NCBI GenBank assembly: GCA_031285345.1
Contig: JAITWI010000055.1
Coordinates: 186,001 to 250,000 of the forward strand
Direction of reading: 5' to 3'
DNA from: Alistipes sp.
GTDB taxonomy: Bacteria; Bacteroidota; Bacteroidia; Bacteroidales; Rikenellaceae
Length of the DNA stretch: 64,000 bases
In this document: piece after piece, positions 19,133 through 28,914 of the stretch
Numbering within the stretch: position 1 is the first letter of the stretch
Layout: every line of letters starts with the position of its first letter
The notes under the pieces: model-generated
Seen by the model: the letters and a program-made list of their open reading frames with translations, nothing else
Told to the model about the DNA's origin: nothing
The model's database searches: none
Program-made: the position numbers and the translations under genes

Positions 19133-22100
19133 TTAATATTTCATCTCGGCCATGCGTAGGTAGCTGTCGTAGCGCCATTTGGCGTTGCTCTGAGCGGCGG
19201 CGAATAGCTGCTCTGCCTCCTCGGGGTAGCCTTTCGACAGAGCCGTGTAGCGCACCTCCTTGTCCAGGAACGGGCGGAACTTGCTCCAGTCGGGCTCCTT
19301 GGAGTCCATCACGAAGGGGTTCTGGCCGGCCTCCGCGAGTCTCGGGTCGAAGTGCCACAGGTGCCAGTATCCGCTCTCGACCGCCTGCTTGCCGACGGTT
19401 TGGGTGCGGGTCATGCCGCCCTTGATGCCATGGTTGATGCAGGGGGCATAGGCGATCACAAGTGACGGGCCGTCGTAGCTTTCTGCCTCCTTGAGTACCT
19501 TGAGCAGTTGGTTCTGATTGGCGCCGATCGACACCTGGGCGACGTAGACGTAGCCGTAGGTCATGGCGATAGCGCCTAAGTCTTTCTTGCGGATGCGTTT
19601 GCCGCTCGAAGCGAACTTGGCGATAGCACCTACGGGGGTCGATTTCGAAGACTGGCCACCGGTGTTGGAATAGACTTCCGTATCGACCACCAGCACGTTG
19701 ACGTCCATCCCGCTGGCAAGCACGTGGTCGAGGCCGCCGAAGCCGATATCGTAGGCCCAGCCGTCGCCGCCGAAGATCCACTGCGACTTCTTGACGAAGA
19801 ATTTCTTCAGTTTCAGCAGGTCGCGGCAGGTGTCGCAGTCGCACGCCTCCATCATGGGAACGAGCTTTGCCGCGATCTCGCGGGTTTTCGCACGGTCGGC
19901 CCTGTTGTCGATCCACTCCTGCATGGCGCCTTTGAGTTCGGCCGAGCATTTTTCGCAGCCGGCGATGGCGGTGCGCATCTTCTCTTCGACGCGATCTCTC
20001 AATTTTTCGGTCGCCACGCGCATGCCCAAACCGAACTCGGCGTTGTCCTCGAACAGCGAGTTGGCCCACGCCGGACCTTCACCCTTGACGTTGACGCAGT
20101 AGGGGGTCGACGGAGCCGAACCCGAGTAGATGGAGGTGCAGCCCGTGGCGTTGGCCACCATCATATCCTCGCCGAAGAGCTGGGTGATGGTTTTGATATA
20201 GGGAGTTTCGCCGCAACCCGCGCACGCGCCCGAGAACTGGAACAGCGGCTGGGCGAACTGCGAGTTTTTGACGTTTTTGGTCTTATCGACCACGTTCTCC
20301 TTGTAGCCCACAGTGCCGTGCATATACTCCCAGCGAGTCTCCTCGGCCTGCTGAGTAGCGAGAGGCATCATCTCCAGCGCCTTGGTCTTGGCGGGGCACA
20401 CGTCGACGCAGTTGCCGCAGCCGGTGCAGTCCAGCGGCGAGACCTGAATGCGGAACTTGTACTCCTTGGTGTCGGCCAGACCCTGCTTGAACTCGGTGCC
20501 CGCGGGTGCTTTTGCGGCCTCTTCTTCGGTTGCCAAAAAGGGTCTTATCGCAGCGTGGGGACAGACGTAGGAGCACTGGTTGCACTGGATGCAGTTTTCG
20601 CTCAGCCAGTGGGGGACGTTGGTGGCGATACCGCGCTTTTCGTAGGCGCTGGTGCCGTTGTCCCACGTGCCGTCTTCGCGGCCGGAGAATGCGCTCACCG
20701 GAAGGTCGTCGCCTTTGAGGTTGTTGATGGGTTCGACGACGTCGGTGATGAATTTCGGTTTTGCGGCGGTCGCGGTCGCGGTCGTTGCGCTCTCAGCCTT
20801 GAGCGACGCCCACTCGGCAGGGATGGCGATCTTGACCACGGCGTTCTCGCCCGCGTCTACGGCGGCGTTGTTCATCGCCACTATCTCCTCGCCCTTGATG
20901 CCGTACGATTTCTTAATAGCCTTTTTCATCTGCTCGACCGCCACTTCGAACGGAATAACGCCCGAAATTTTGAAGAACGCGCTCTGCATGATTGTGTTGG
21001 TGCGATTGCCCAAACCCAGTCCGGCGGCGATCTTGGTGGCGTCGACGATGTAGAATGCGATGTCGTTGGCCGCCATGTAGGCCTTCATCTCGTTGGGCAG
21101 TTCGGCCTCGATGGTGTCGGCGGTGGCGGTGGTGTTGAGCAGAAACGAGCCGCCTTTCTTCAGACCCTTCAGCACGTCGTATTTGTGAATATACGAAGGC
21201 ACGTGGCACGCCACGAAGTCGGGCGTGGTGACCAGATAGGGCGAGCGGATGGCCTCGTCGCCGAAGCGCAGGTGCGAAGCCGTGTAGCCGCCCGACTTCT
21301 TGCTGTCGTACGAGAAGTAGGCCTGGCAATATTTGTCGGTCGAGTCGCCGATTATCTTGATCGAGTTTTTGTTGGCGCCAACAGTTCCGTCGGCTCCCAG
21401 ACCGAAGAACACGCCTTCGAACGTTCCCTTGCGGTCGAGTTCCACCGGCGCACCGACAGGCAGCGACAGGTGGGTCACGTCGTCGACTATGCCGACCGTG
21501 AACTGGTTGCGCGGCTCTTTCGAAGCGAGGTTGTCGAACACCGCCACCATCTGGGCGGGGGTGGTGTCTTTCGACGACAGGCCGTAGCGGCCGCCCACTA
21601 TGAGGGGTTTATTGGCCGCGGGGATGTCCTTGCAGTTGGCGAAAGCCTCCACAACGTCCAAATAGAGCGGGTCGCCGTTGGCTCCGGGCTCCTTGGTGCG
21701 GTCGAGGACGCAGATGCGCTTCACCGAAGAGGGCATAACCTCACCCATGTATTTCACCGAGAAGGGGCGGTAGAGGTGAACCGTCACCACGCCCGTCTTT
21801 TGGCCCTTGGCGTTGAGGTAGTCGACCGTCTCTTTGAGCGTTTCGGTCACCGAGCCCATAGCCACCACGATGTTCTCCGCATCGGGCGCGCCGTAATAGG
21901 TGAAAGGTTTGTATTCGCGGCCGGTGATTTTGGAGATTTCGGCCATGTATCCGGCGACGATGTCGGGCACCGCGTCCCAGAATTTGTTGCCCGCCTCGCG
22001 GCTCTGGAAGTAGATGTCGGGGTTCTGAGCCGTACCGCGGGTGACGGGGCTCGACGGATTGAGAGCCCGTTGGCGGAAACCTGCCAGCGACTCGGCGTCC

Positions 22101-22690
22101 ATCAGCGGAGAGAGGTCGTCCATATCGAGAGCCTCGATCTTTTGGATCTCGTGCGAGGTGCGGAAACCGTCGAAGAAGTGCATGAACGGAACGCGACTCT
22201 TGAGCGACGCCAGATGCGCCACACCCGCCAGGTCCATCACCTCCTGCACACTCGAAGTGGCCATCATCGCGAAGCCGGTCTGACGGGCGGCCATGACGTC
22301 CTGATGGTCGCCGAAGATGGACAACGATTGCGCCGCGAGCGCCCTTGCCGAGACGTGGAACACAGCAGGGAGCAACTCGCCCGCCATTTTGTACATATTG
22401 GGGATCATCAGCAGCAGCCCCTGCGACGCGGTGAAGGTCGAGGTGAGAGCACCCGCCTGAAGCGAACCGTGGACGGCGCCCGCCGCGCCCGCTTCCGACT
22501 GCATTTCGACCACCTTGACCGTTTCGCCGAAGATGTTCTTGCGACCCGCCGCCGACCACTCGTCGACATACTCGGCCATCGTGGATGAGGGGGTTATGGG
22601 GTAGATAGCCGCCACCTCGCTGAACATGTAGGCTACGTGGGCCGCCGCGTGGTTGCCGTCGCAGGTGATAAATTTCTTCTCTTTTTTCAT
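19133..22690 (-). CDS. nifJ: Pyruvate:ferredoxin (flavodoxin) oxidoreductase
   Basis: 1185 aa; [16 protein letters not shown]; two 4Fe-4S motifs [12 protein letters not shown] and [15 protein letters not shown]-binding [20 protein letters not shown]. Confidence 0.96.
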   Translation of the reverse strand: MKKEKKFITCDGNHAAAHVAYMFSEVAAIYPITPSSTMAEYVDEWSAAGRKNIFGETVKVVEMQSEAGAAGAVHGSLQAGALTSTFTASQGLLLMIPNMYKMAGELLPAVFHVSARALAAQSLSIFGDHQDVMAARQTGFAMMATSSVQEVMDLAGVAHLASLKSRVPFMHFFDGFRTSHEIQKIEALDMDDLSPLMDAESLAGFRQRALNPSSPVTRGTAQNPDIYFQSREAGNKFWDAVPDIVAGYMAEISKITGREYKPFTYYGAPDAENIVVAMGSVTETLKETVDYLNAKGQKTGVVTVHLYRPFSVKYMGEVMPSSVKRICVLDRTKEPGANGDPLYLDVVEAFANCKDIPAANKPLIVGGRYGLSSKDTTPAQMVAVFDNLASKEPRNQFTVGIVDDVTHLSLPVGAPVELDRKGTFEGVFFGLGADGTVGANKNSIKIIGDSTDKYCQAYFSYDSKKSGGYTASHLRFGDEAIRSPYLVTTPDFVACHVPSYIHKYDVLKGLKKGGSFLLNTTATADTIEAELPNEMKAYMAANDIAFYIVDATKIAAGLGLGNRTNTIMQSAFFKISGVIPFEVAVEQMKKAIKKSYGIKGEEIVAMNNAAVDAGENAVVKIAIPAEWASLKAESATTATATAAKPKFITDVVEPINNLKGDDLPVSAFSGREDGTWDNGTSAYEKRGIATNVPHWLSENCIQCNQCSYVCPHAAIRPFLATEEEAAKAPAGTEFKQGLADTKEYKFRIQVSPLDCTGCGNCVDVCPAKTKALEMMPLATQQAEETRWEYMHGTVGYKENVVDKTKNVKNSQFAQPLFQFSGACAGCGETPYIKTITQLFGEDMMVANATGCTSIYSGSAPSTPYCVNVKGEGPAWANSLFEDNAEFGLGMRVATEKLRDRVEEKMRTAIAGCEKCSAELKGAMQEWIDNRADRAKTREIAAKLVPMMEACDCDTCRDLLKLKKFFVKKSQWIFGGDGWAYDIGFGGLDHVLASGMDVNVLVVDTEVYSNTGGQSSKSTPVGAIAKFASSGKRIRKKDLGAIAMTYGYVYVAQVSIGANQNQLLKVLKEAESYDGPSLVIAYAPCINHGIKGGMTRTQTVGKQAVESGYWHLWHFDPRLAEAGQNPFVMDSKEPDWSKFRPFLDKEVRYTALSKGYPEEAEQLFAAAQSNAKWRYDSYLRMAEMKY

Positions 22691-22776
22691 TATGGTATGA
22701 CTTTTATAGGGTTATCGTAAACAAATATTATCCTAAATTACGGGTGCAAAAGTAATACTTTTTGGCAACTTTACAG

Positions 22777-22784
22777 TACTTTTG
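22777..22784 (+). promoter_or_regulatory. -7 element TACTTTTG 4 nt from a start codon (leaderless candidate)
   Basis: TACTTTTG then TATA then ATG at 22789. Confidence 0.55.
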
Positions 22785-22788
22785 TATA

Positions 22789-24045
22789 ATGATAGATTAC
22801 AGTGAACATACGCTGGCCAACGGCCTTAGGGTGGTGGTGAACCGCGCACCGAGTACCGAAATGGCCGCCGTGAACGTGCTATACCGCGTGGGGGCGCGAA
22901 ACGAGAACCCCCTGCGCACCGGTTTCGCACACCTTTTCGAGCACCTGATGTTTCGGGGAACGCGCGCGGTGCCCGATTTCGACGCGCCGTTGCACAAAGC
23001 CTCGGCAGAGAACAACGCCTTCACCAACAACGACTACACCGACTACTACATCACCCTGCCGCGCGAGAACGTCGAGACCGCACTGTGGATCGAAGCCGAC
23101 CGAATGACCGGTTTGCAAATCTCGCCCGAGGTGTTGGAGGCCGAAAAAAAGGTCGTTGTCGAGGAGTTCAACCAGCGATACATAAACCAGCCCTACGGCG
23201 ACCAGTGGCTGTTGGTGAGGCAGATGGCATACAAGGTGCATCCGTACAGGTGGCCGACGATAGGGCTGTCGCCGGAGCACATCATGGGGGCTTCGGTCGA
23301 CGAGGTGATGGCTTTTTATCGCCGCTACTACAACCCGGCGAACGCGATATTGAGCGTGGCGGCCGACATAGAGCCGGCGCGGATTTTCGAGATGGCCGAG
23401 AAGTGGTTCGGGGCGGTGCCGGGCGAAGGCATCACGGGTGCAGGCAGGCCCGTCGACGTTTTGCCGCCGGAGCCGTTGCAGACCCAGGCGCGGCGCATGG
23501 AGGTCGAGCGCGACGTTCCGGCCACCGCGATAACCATAGCCTTCCCGATGGGCGGGCGCACCTCGCGGAACTACTACGCCTGCGATATTTTGTCGGATCT
23601 GCTGGCCGGAGGGTCGTCGGCACGGCTCTATGAGAGTCTGGTGCGGCGGCAACGGCTCTTCTCGGGAGTGAACGCCTACATAACGGGCGACCTCGATCCC
23701 GGGTTGTTCGTGGTGACGGGCCATCTGTTGCCCGAGGTTTCGGTCTCGGCGGGCGAGGAGGCTCTATGGGAGGAGTTGAGGCGGCTTTGCGGCGAGCCGG
23801 CGGGCGACTACGAGCTGGAGAAGGTGAAAAACAAGTTCGAGGCCGAGACGGCGTTCGGCGAGCTCAACGTGATGAACCGCGCCATGAACCTGGGGTTCTA
23901 CGACATGGTGGGCGATTTGGGTCTTATCAACCGCGAGGTGGAGATTTATCGCTCTTTTTCGGCCGGGGAGCTCGTGGACGAAGCCGGAGCCACGTTCCGG
24001 CATGAGAGGTCGTCGACGTTGATATATAACGGAGGAAAGAGATGA
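22789..24045 (+). CDS. M16 family zinc peptidase (insulinase-like), catalytic subunit
   Basis: GFAHLFEHLMFRGT (HxxEH motif) and downstream Glu region. Confidence 0.92.
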   Translation: MIDYSEHTLANGLRVVVNRAPSTEMAAVNVLYRVGARNENPLRTGFAHLFEHLMFRGTRAVPDFDAPLHKASAENNAFTNNDYTDYYITLPRENVETALWIEADRMTGLQISPEVLEAEKKVVVEEFNQRYINQPYGDQWLLVRQMAYKVHPYRWPTIGLSPEHIMGASVDEVMAFYRRYYNPANAILSVAADIEPARIFEMAEKWFGAVPGEGITGAGRPVDVLPPEPLQTQARRMEVERDVPATAITIAFPMGGRTSRNYYACDILSDLLAGGSSARLYESLVRRQRLFSGVNAYITGDLDPGLFVVTGHLLPEVSVSAGEEALWEELRRLCGEPAGDYELEKVKNKFEAETAFGELNVMNRAMNLGFYDMVGDLGLINREVEIYRSFSAGELVDEAGATFRHERSSTLIYNGGKR

Positions 24046-25493
24046 AAGATAAGGCAAAAACAGATGCGACGGTCGGGGCGGATGCCGCCGCGGGAGCCGT
24101 TGCGGGAACCGTCGCCGGGGCGCTGCCGAATATGGTGGCGCCGGAGATAGTGGTGCCGAAGATGCCGCCGCTGCCATCGGTGGAGAGGGTGGTTTTGGAT
24201 AACGGGCTGCCCGTTCATCTGCTCCGCAACCCGGGACAGGAGGTGGTGCGGGTGTCGGTGGTGTGGGCGGCCGGGTCGGCGGTTCAAACGGCGGCCGGAC
24301 TGAAGCCGTTTACCGCTTCGGCGACGCTCAATCTGCTGGCCGAGGGGAGCATGGGCAGTGGTGGCGGTGCGGGCCTGTCGGCCCACGAGATAGCCGAGAG
24401 ACTCGATTTCGTGGGTTCGTACTACGACGTGACCGTCGACCGCGACTATGCCGTGGCGACGTTTTGCTGCCTCGAAAAGTTTTTGGAGCCGACGCTGGAG
24501 GTCGCCTCGGAGATTCTGATAAGGCCGGCCTTCCCCGAAGACGAGGTGTCGCTCTACGCCCGCAAACGGATGGAGCGATTGGCGGTCGAGCGCGCCAAAC
24601 CCGCCACCAAGGCGCGTGAGATGTTTTCGGCCGCACTGTTCGGCGACGCCCATCCGTATGGCGTTTCGTCGCCCGAGAGCGAATATCTCGGGTTGCGTCG
24701 CGAAGACGCGACCGCATTTTGGTCGCGATTCTACGGGGCGGAAAACTGTTTTGCCGTCTGCTCGCTGAGCGACGACCCCGCGCAGAGGGAGGCGGTGTCG
24801 GAGTTGCTGGGACGGTTGCCGGCGCGTTCGATGTCAACCTCCGGCGACTACGCGATGCCCGCCCCGGTGAGCGACGGGTATAGGTTCCTTCCGATGGAGG
24901 GGGCGGTGCAGTCGGCGGTGCGCATCGGGCGGGTGCTTTTCCCGCGCCACCATCCCGATTTTGTCGGTATGCAGGTGGTGGCGACGATTTTGGGCGGCTA
25001 TTTCGGTTCGCGGTTGGTGAAGGTGCTGCGCGAACAGATGGGCTACACCTATGGCGTGATGGCGGCCATGGTCAATCTGCGCGAGTCGGGATATCTGGCC
25101 ATAGCCACCGAGGTGACGGCCGACGCGACGGCCGACGCGGTGGAGCGGATTTTCGCCGAGATGGGGCGGCTGAAGACGGAACTCGTGACGGAGGATGAGT
25201 TGGACACCGTACGCCGGTCGATGCTGGGCGATGTGATGAGGATACTCGACGGACCGTTCGGAATCGTGGACGTGGTGATCGAAAACATTCAGATAGGCGG
25301 CGAGACTTCCGGGCTTCCGGGGAGTTCCGGGGTTTCGAGTCGGGCTTCCGACGGTGCGAGCGAGTGTAAGTGCGACTATTTGGCCGATTTTGTGCGACAG
25401 GTGGAGACGATCACACCCGGGCGCGTGATGGAGTTGGCTCAAAAATATCTCGACCGCGAGGCGTTTACCGTAGTCATCGTCGGTAAAGAGTAG
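24042..25493 (+). CDS. M16 family peptidase, non-catalytic partner
   Basis: M16 layout but no HxxEH in the N-terminal region; 4-nt overlap with the preceding gene. Confidence 0.85.
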   Translation: MKDKAKTDATVGADAAAGAVAGTVAGALPNMVAPEIVVPKMPPLPSVERVVLDNGLPVHLLRNPGQEVVRVSVVWAAGSAVQTAAGLKPFTASATLNLLAEGSMGSGGGAGLSAHEIAERLDFVGSYYDVTVDRDYAVATFCCLEKFLEPTLEVASEILIRPAFPEDEVSLYARKRMERLAVERAKPATKAREMFSAALFGDAHPYGVSSPESEYLGLRREDATAFWSRFYGAENCFAVCSLSDDPAQREAVSELLGRLPARSMSTSGDYAMPAPVSDGYRFLPMEGAVQSAVRIGRVLFPRHHPDFVGMQVVATILGGYFGSRLVKVLREQMGYTYGVMAAMVNLRESGYLAIATEVTADATADAVERIFAEMGRLKTELVTEDELDTVRRSMLGDVMRILDGPFGIVDVVIENIQIGGETSGLPGSSGVSSRASDGASECKCDYLADFVRQVETITPGRVMELAQKYLDREAFTVVIVGKE

Positions 25494-25498
25494 CCGTC

Positions 25499-25552
25499 GC
25501 GCTGAAAGAAGTCAGGTATCGGAAATTTCCGATACCTGACTTCTTTCAGCGC
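25499..25552. repeat. Perfect 54-bp palindrome between convergent genes, likely bidirectional terminator
   Basis: GCGCTGAAAGAAGTCAGGTATCGGAAA|TTTCCGATACCTGACTTCTTTCAGCGC. Confidence 0.9.
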
Positions 25553-25592
25553 ATTTTTCAGCGAGCAGGTCAGCCCGACGACAACCCGTCCC

Positions 25593-26900
25593 TTAGTCTT
25601 TCCGAACGATGCGGGCGCCGATGGCGTTGAGGCGGCCGTCGATGTTTTGGTAGCCGCGGTCGATCTGCTCCACGTTTTGGATAACGCTCGTGCCCTCGGC
25701 CGACATGGCGGCGATGAGCAGCGCGACCCCCGCGCGAATGTCTGGCGAGGTCATCTGCGTGGCGCGGAGACGGAAGTTGTGGTCGTGACCGATGACGGTC
25801 GCGCGGTGAGGGTCGCACAGAATTATCTTGGCGCCCATGTCGATCAACTTGTCGACGAAGAACAGGCGGCTCTCGAACATCTTTTGGTGGATCAGCACCT
25901 CGCCCCTCGCCTGGGTGGCGACGACCAAAAACACGGATAGCAAGTCCGGCGTCAAGCCCGGCCACGGGGCGTCGGCGATAGTCATGATCGAGCCGTCGAT
26001 GAAGTTTTCGATGCAGTAGTGATCCTGTCGCGGAACGAAGATGTCGTCGCCCCGCTGCTCGAACCGTATGCCCATGCGCGCGAACTGGGCCGGGATGATA
26101 CCCAACTCCTCGTAGGCGCAGGTCTTGATGGTGATCTCGCTTTGGGTCATCGCCGCCATACCGATGAAACTGCCCACCTCGATCATGTCGGGAAGGCAGC
26201 GGTGCTCCGTGCCGCCGAGTTCGCCCACCCCCTCGATGGTGAGCAGGTTGGATGCTATGCCGCTAATTCTCGCCCCCATGCGGTTGAGCATTTTGCAAAG
26301 TTGCTGGAGGTAGGGTTCGCAGGCGGCGTTGTATATAGTCGTGATTCCGCGCGCCATAACGGCGGCCATCACTATGTTGGCCGTGCCGGTTACCGAGGCC
26401 TCGTCCAACAGCATATATGTTCCTTTGAGGTTGCGCCCCTCGACGGTGAAAAAATCCTCCCCGCTGTCGAAATCGAACGTCGCGCCGAGTTTTTGGAAGC
26501 CGATGAAGTGGGTGTCCAATCGTCTGCGACCGATTTTGTCGCCCCCGGGTTTGGGCAGGTGGCCGACGCCGAAACGGGCCAACAGCGGCCCCATGATCAT
26601 CACCGAACCACGGAGGCGGGCGGCGCGGCGACGAAAATCGGCGGTTTTCATATATTCGAGGTCGATGGTGGCGGCGCGGAAAGTCCACGTGCCTTCCGCC
26701 GGATGCTCCACCTCGACGCCCAACCGCTCCAGCAACTCTATGAGTTGCAGCACGTCGGCTATCTGCGGAATGTTGGATATGGTGACCTTTTCGGCCGTCA
26801 GCAGCACCGCGCAGATTATCTGCAACGCCTCGTTTTTCGCGCCCTGCGCAACTATTTCGCCTTTCAGGGATTGCCCTCCGGTCACTTCGAATAGAGCCAT
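25593..26900 (-). CDS. murA: UDP-N-acetylglucosamine 1-carboxyvinyltransferase
   Basis: GGQSLKGEIVAQGAKNEALQIICAVLLT; TDLLSVFLV-type PWPGLTPDLLSVFLVVATQARG. Confidence 0.93.
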   Translation of the reverse strand: MALFEVTGGQSLKGEIVAQGAKNEALQIICAVLLTAEKVTISNIPQIADVLQLIELLERLGVEVEHPAEGTWTFRAATIDLEYMKTADFRRRAARLRGSVMIMGPLLARFGVGHLPKPGGDKIGRRRLDTHFIGFQKLGATFDFDSGEDFFTVEGRNLKGTYMLLDEASVTGTANIVMAAVMARGITTIYNAACEPYLQQLCKMLNRMGARISGIASNLLTIEGVGELGGTEHRCLPDMIEVGSFIGMAAMTQSEITIKTCAYEELGIIPAQFARMGIRFEQRGDDIFVPRQDHYCIENFIDGSIMTIADAPWPGLTPDLLSVFLVVATQARGEVLIHQKMFESRLFFVDKLIDMGAKIILCDPHRATVIGHDHNFRLRATQMTSPDIRAGVALLIAAMSAEGTSVIQNVEQIDRGYQNIDGRLNAIGARIVRKD

Positions 26901-26937
26901 TTCGAGATATTTTTTTGCAAAGATAAAAAATTCGCAC

Positions 26938-26945
26938 TACATTTG
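26938..26945 (+). promoter_or_regulatory. -7 element TACATTTG upstream of tRNA-Met
   Basis: Matches TAnnTTTG. Confidence 0.5.
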
Positions 26946-27011
26946 TCCCCGCTATCGGAAAAATGGCGGTGCGGAGAGGAGGAAACGGGTGGCGGCGCAC
27001 AGTAAAACGAT

Positions 27012-27085
27012 GGCGGGTTAGCTCAGCTGGTTAGAGCGCATGATTCATAATCATGAGGTCCGGGGTTCAAGTCCCCGACCCGCTA
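27012..27085 (+). tRNA. tRNA-Met (CAT)
   Basis: GGCGGGT...ACCCGCT acceptor stem, D-loop AGCTCAGCTGGTTAGAGC, anticodon loop ATTCATAAT, T-loop GGTTCAAGT; CCA not encoded. Confidence 0.95.
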
Positions 27086-27090
27086 CAAAA

Positions 27091-27121
27091 AAACAGAAGG
27101 CCGAAGTCTTCTGTTTTTTTT
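27091..27121 (+). terminator. Terminator after tRNA-Met
   Basis: AAACAGAAGgccgaagtCTTCTGTTTTTTTT. Confidence 0.85.
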
Positions 27122-27141
27122 GTACGGAAGGGGACGCCGAA

Positions 27142-27255
27142 CCGGGGTTCACCCGAGCGGGCATTTGCCCGCGAGAGCATCGACCGAGTGCCGACCGTCG
27201 GCCAATGGCCGGTGGAGGCATCCCGCGAGGGAGATAACTCCCCGACCCGCTACAA
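27142..27255 (+). repeat. Broken partial copy of the tRNA-Met 3' half with an 87-bp insertion in the T-loop
   Basis: ccggggttca (27142-27151; tRNA 27060-27069) and tccccgacccgctacaa (27239-27255; tRNA 27072-27088). Confidence 0.7.
27192..27235 (+). repeat. tRNA-proximal repeat, copy 1 (44 bp)
   Basis: 35/44 identical, ungapped, to 53741-53784 downstream of tRNA-Ser. Confidence 0.7.
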
Positions 27256-27347
27256 CAATGGGTCGCGAAAAAAATCGCGACCCCTCTTCGTTAAAAAAAC
27301 GACCCGCCACATATAGAGGCGGGTCGTTCGCGTTAATGCGGCGCTCG

Positions 27348-28178
27348 TTAGAAGTAGAACATCATGTTGAGGCCCGCGGTGGGGGCGATGTCGAAGCGAC
27401 CCTGCTTTGGGTTGGTCTCATCTGTCTCCTTTTTGTAGGCGTTGGTCACGGTGTCCCACATTTCGGTGGTGAGGCTCACGGGACGAATGCTGGTGCCGTA
27501 GCCGGTGAGGCCGAACTCGAATCCCATCGACACGTTGCGCGAGATGAAATAGTCCACGCCCGTGAAGATCGACAGGCCGCCGCGAACGCCGCTCATTTTC
27601 TCTTCCAGATCCCTTTCGCCGTAACCGCCCCAATAGGATGTGGGATTTTGGTTGGTCTGGGTGATGGCGTTGCCGTACTCATAAGAGTGTTTTTCGGACA
27701 AGGTGCCGATGAACAGTTCGGCGCCCGCGTAGCCCTGCACACGGCGAAGGCTGCGACGGAACTCGATGCCCACGCCCAGGTCGAAGCTTTTTTCGCTGGT
27801 TTTGTACGCATCGGTAACCTCTTTGGGGGTCATCGGGTCGAGCGCGTAGGCCGCGTCGTCGACAACGAACTCTCTGTTGGTGATGTTAGTCACGCCGAAG
27901 CCCAGACGTGCGCGAAGGGCGATGTTGTCGGCGATGAAATACTTTGCGAAGAAGTTTGCACCCCCGAACGGAGTGATGGCGTTGCCTTCGGCTTTGTTGT
28001 CGGCGAACGAGTTGCCGATGAATTTGGCGGCTCCGGCAAGGTCGATCCCGGTAGCGAGGTCGCCCTTTTGGGGAAGCAGCGACGAGTAGTCGCGCGAGTG
28101 GCGGTCGAGTTCCTGGGCGGTTGCGGTGGTAATCGCGGTTACTGCGACCATGGCCGCCATCAAAATCAGTTTTTTCAT
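27348..28178 (-). CDS. Outer membrane beta-barrel protein
   Basis: MKKLILMAAMVAVTAITTATAQ signal peptide; alternating barrel strands ending ...GLNMMFYF. Confidence 0.8.
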   Translation of the reverse strand: MKKLILMAAMVAVTAITTATAQELDRHSRDYSSLLPQKGDLATGIDLAGAAKFIGNSFADNKAEGNAITPFGGANFFAKYFIADNIALRARLGFGVTNITNREFVVDDAAYALDPMTPKEVTDAYKTSEKSFDLGVGIEFRRSLRRVQGYAGAELFIGTLSEKHSYEYGNAITQTNQNPTSYWGGYGERDLEEKMSGVRGGLSIFTGVDYFISRNVSMGFEFGLTGYGTSIRPVSLTTEMWDTVTNAYKKETDETNPKQGRFDIAPTAGLNMMFYF

Positions 28179-28279
28179 AAATTTAAGTTGTTTGGTTGTG
28201 TTTTGTGTTCCGGCAAAGATAGAGGATTTTCGCCACGGAACTTTCGTCGCGACGCAAATTTTCTTGTCGAAATGGACAA

Positions 28280-28516
28280 TCAGTTGATCCTCAGAGGGTC
28301 GAATCCGGTCTCGTTGTAGGCCATGCGGGCGGGGTCGGAGCCGAGACGGCGGGCGTCGTGGAAGTTGAGCAGAAAGTCGTCGTTTTCGTCGTCTATCGGC
28401 ACGTCGCGGTCGAGGAGATCCTCCTCCCACTCGTTCTCGTCGTTGAGTCCGGTGGCGTACTCGTTGGTATCGGTGGTGAACAGGTGTCGGTCGAAATAGC
28501 TCTCTTGAGTTCTCAT
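28280..28516 (-). CDS. Small highly acidic hypothetical protein (78 aa)
   Basis: MRTQESYFDRHLFTTDTNEYATGLNDENEWEEDLLDRDVPIDDENDDF... Confidence 0.5.
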   Translation of the reverse strand: MRTQESYFDRHLFTTDTNEYATGLNDENEWEEDLLDRDVPIDDENDDFLLNFHDARRLGSDPARMAYNETGFDPLRIN

Positions 28517-28630
28517 AATAAATGGTGGTTTTTGTTTTACCCGTCAATTTTCAAAAACGATGCCAGAACGGATAAAAAGTGTCGGCAAAGCGGTCGGCCA
28601 AATTTTTTTTGGCGATTCGCGAAATAGTCA

Positions 28631-28638
28631 TACCTTTG
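28631..28638 (+). promoter_or_regulatory. -7 element TACCTTTG upstream of tatA
   Basis: Matches TAnnTTTG. Confidence 0.55.
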
Positions 28639-28677
28639 CTTCTCAACGTATAAGACAAATATTTAAAACAGACAGAT

Positions 28678-28899
28678 ATGGTTGCTTTTATCACAATGGC
28701 GATTCCGAACCTTTGGTCGATCGGCTTCATCGTGTTGCTCGTGTTGTTGCTGTTCGGCGCTAAAAAGATCCCGGATATGATGAAAGGCGTGGGCCGTGGC
28801 GTGAAGGAGTTTAAGGACGCCGTAAACAAGGATTATTCGGCCGAAGAGGGCTCCTCCAAATCGGAGAGCAAGCCGGAGAACAAGAAGATAGAGGAATAA
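28678..28899 (+). CDS. tatA: Sec-independent protein translocase TatA
   Basis: LWSIGFIVLLVLLLFGAKKIPDMMKGVGRGVKEFKDAV. Confidence 0.92.
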   Translation: MVAFITMAIPNLWSIGFIVLLVLLLFGAKKIPDMMKGVGRGVKEFKDAVNKDYSAEEGSSKSESKPENKKIEE

Positions 28900-28914
28900 T
28901 CTCTCAATCCGGCC

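Noticed and set aside
19724-22588. 954-aa plus-strand ORF
   Set aside because: Fully antisense to the well-supported nifJ gene; composition (His/Arg/Val/Gly-rich, no motifs) is typical of antisense reading in a high-GC codon-biased gene.
27085-27260. A second functional tRNA downstream of tRNA-Met
   Set aside because: Only T-arm and acceptor 3' pieces recur, split by 87 bp; no D-arm or anticodon arm is present.
27120-28319. 399-aa plus-strand ORF starting after tRNA-Met
   Set aside because: Mostly antisense to the outer membrane protein at 27348-28178; the N-terminal part translates the tRNA-proximal repeat.
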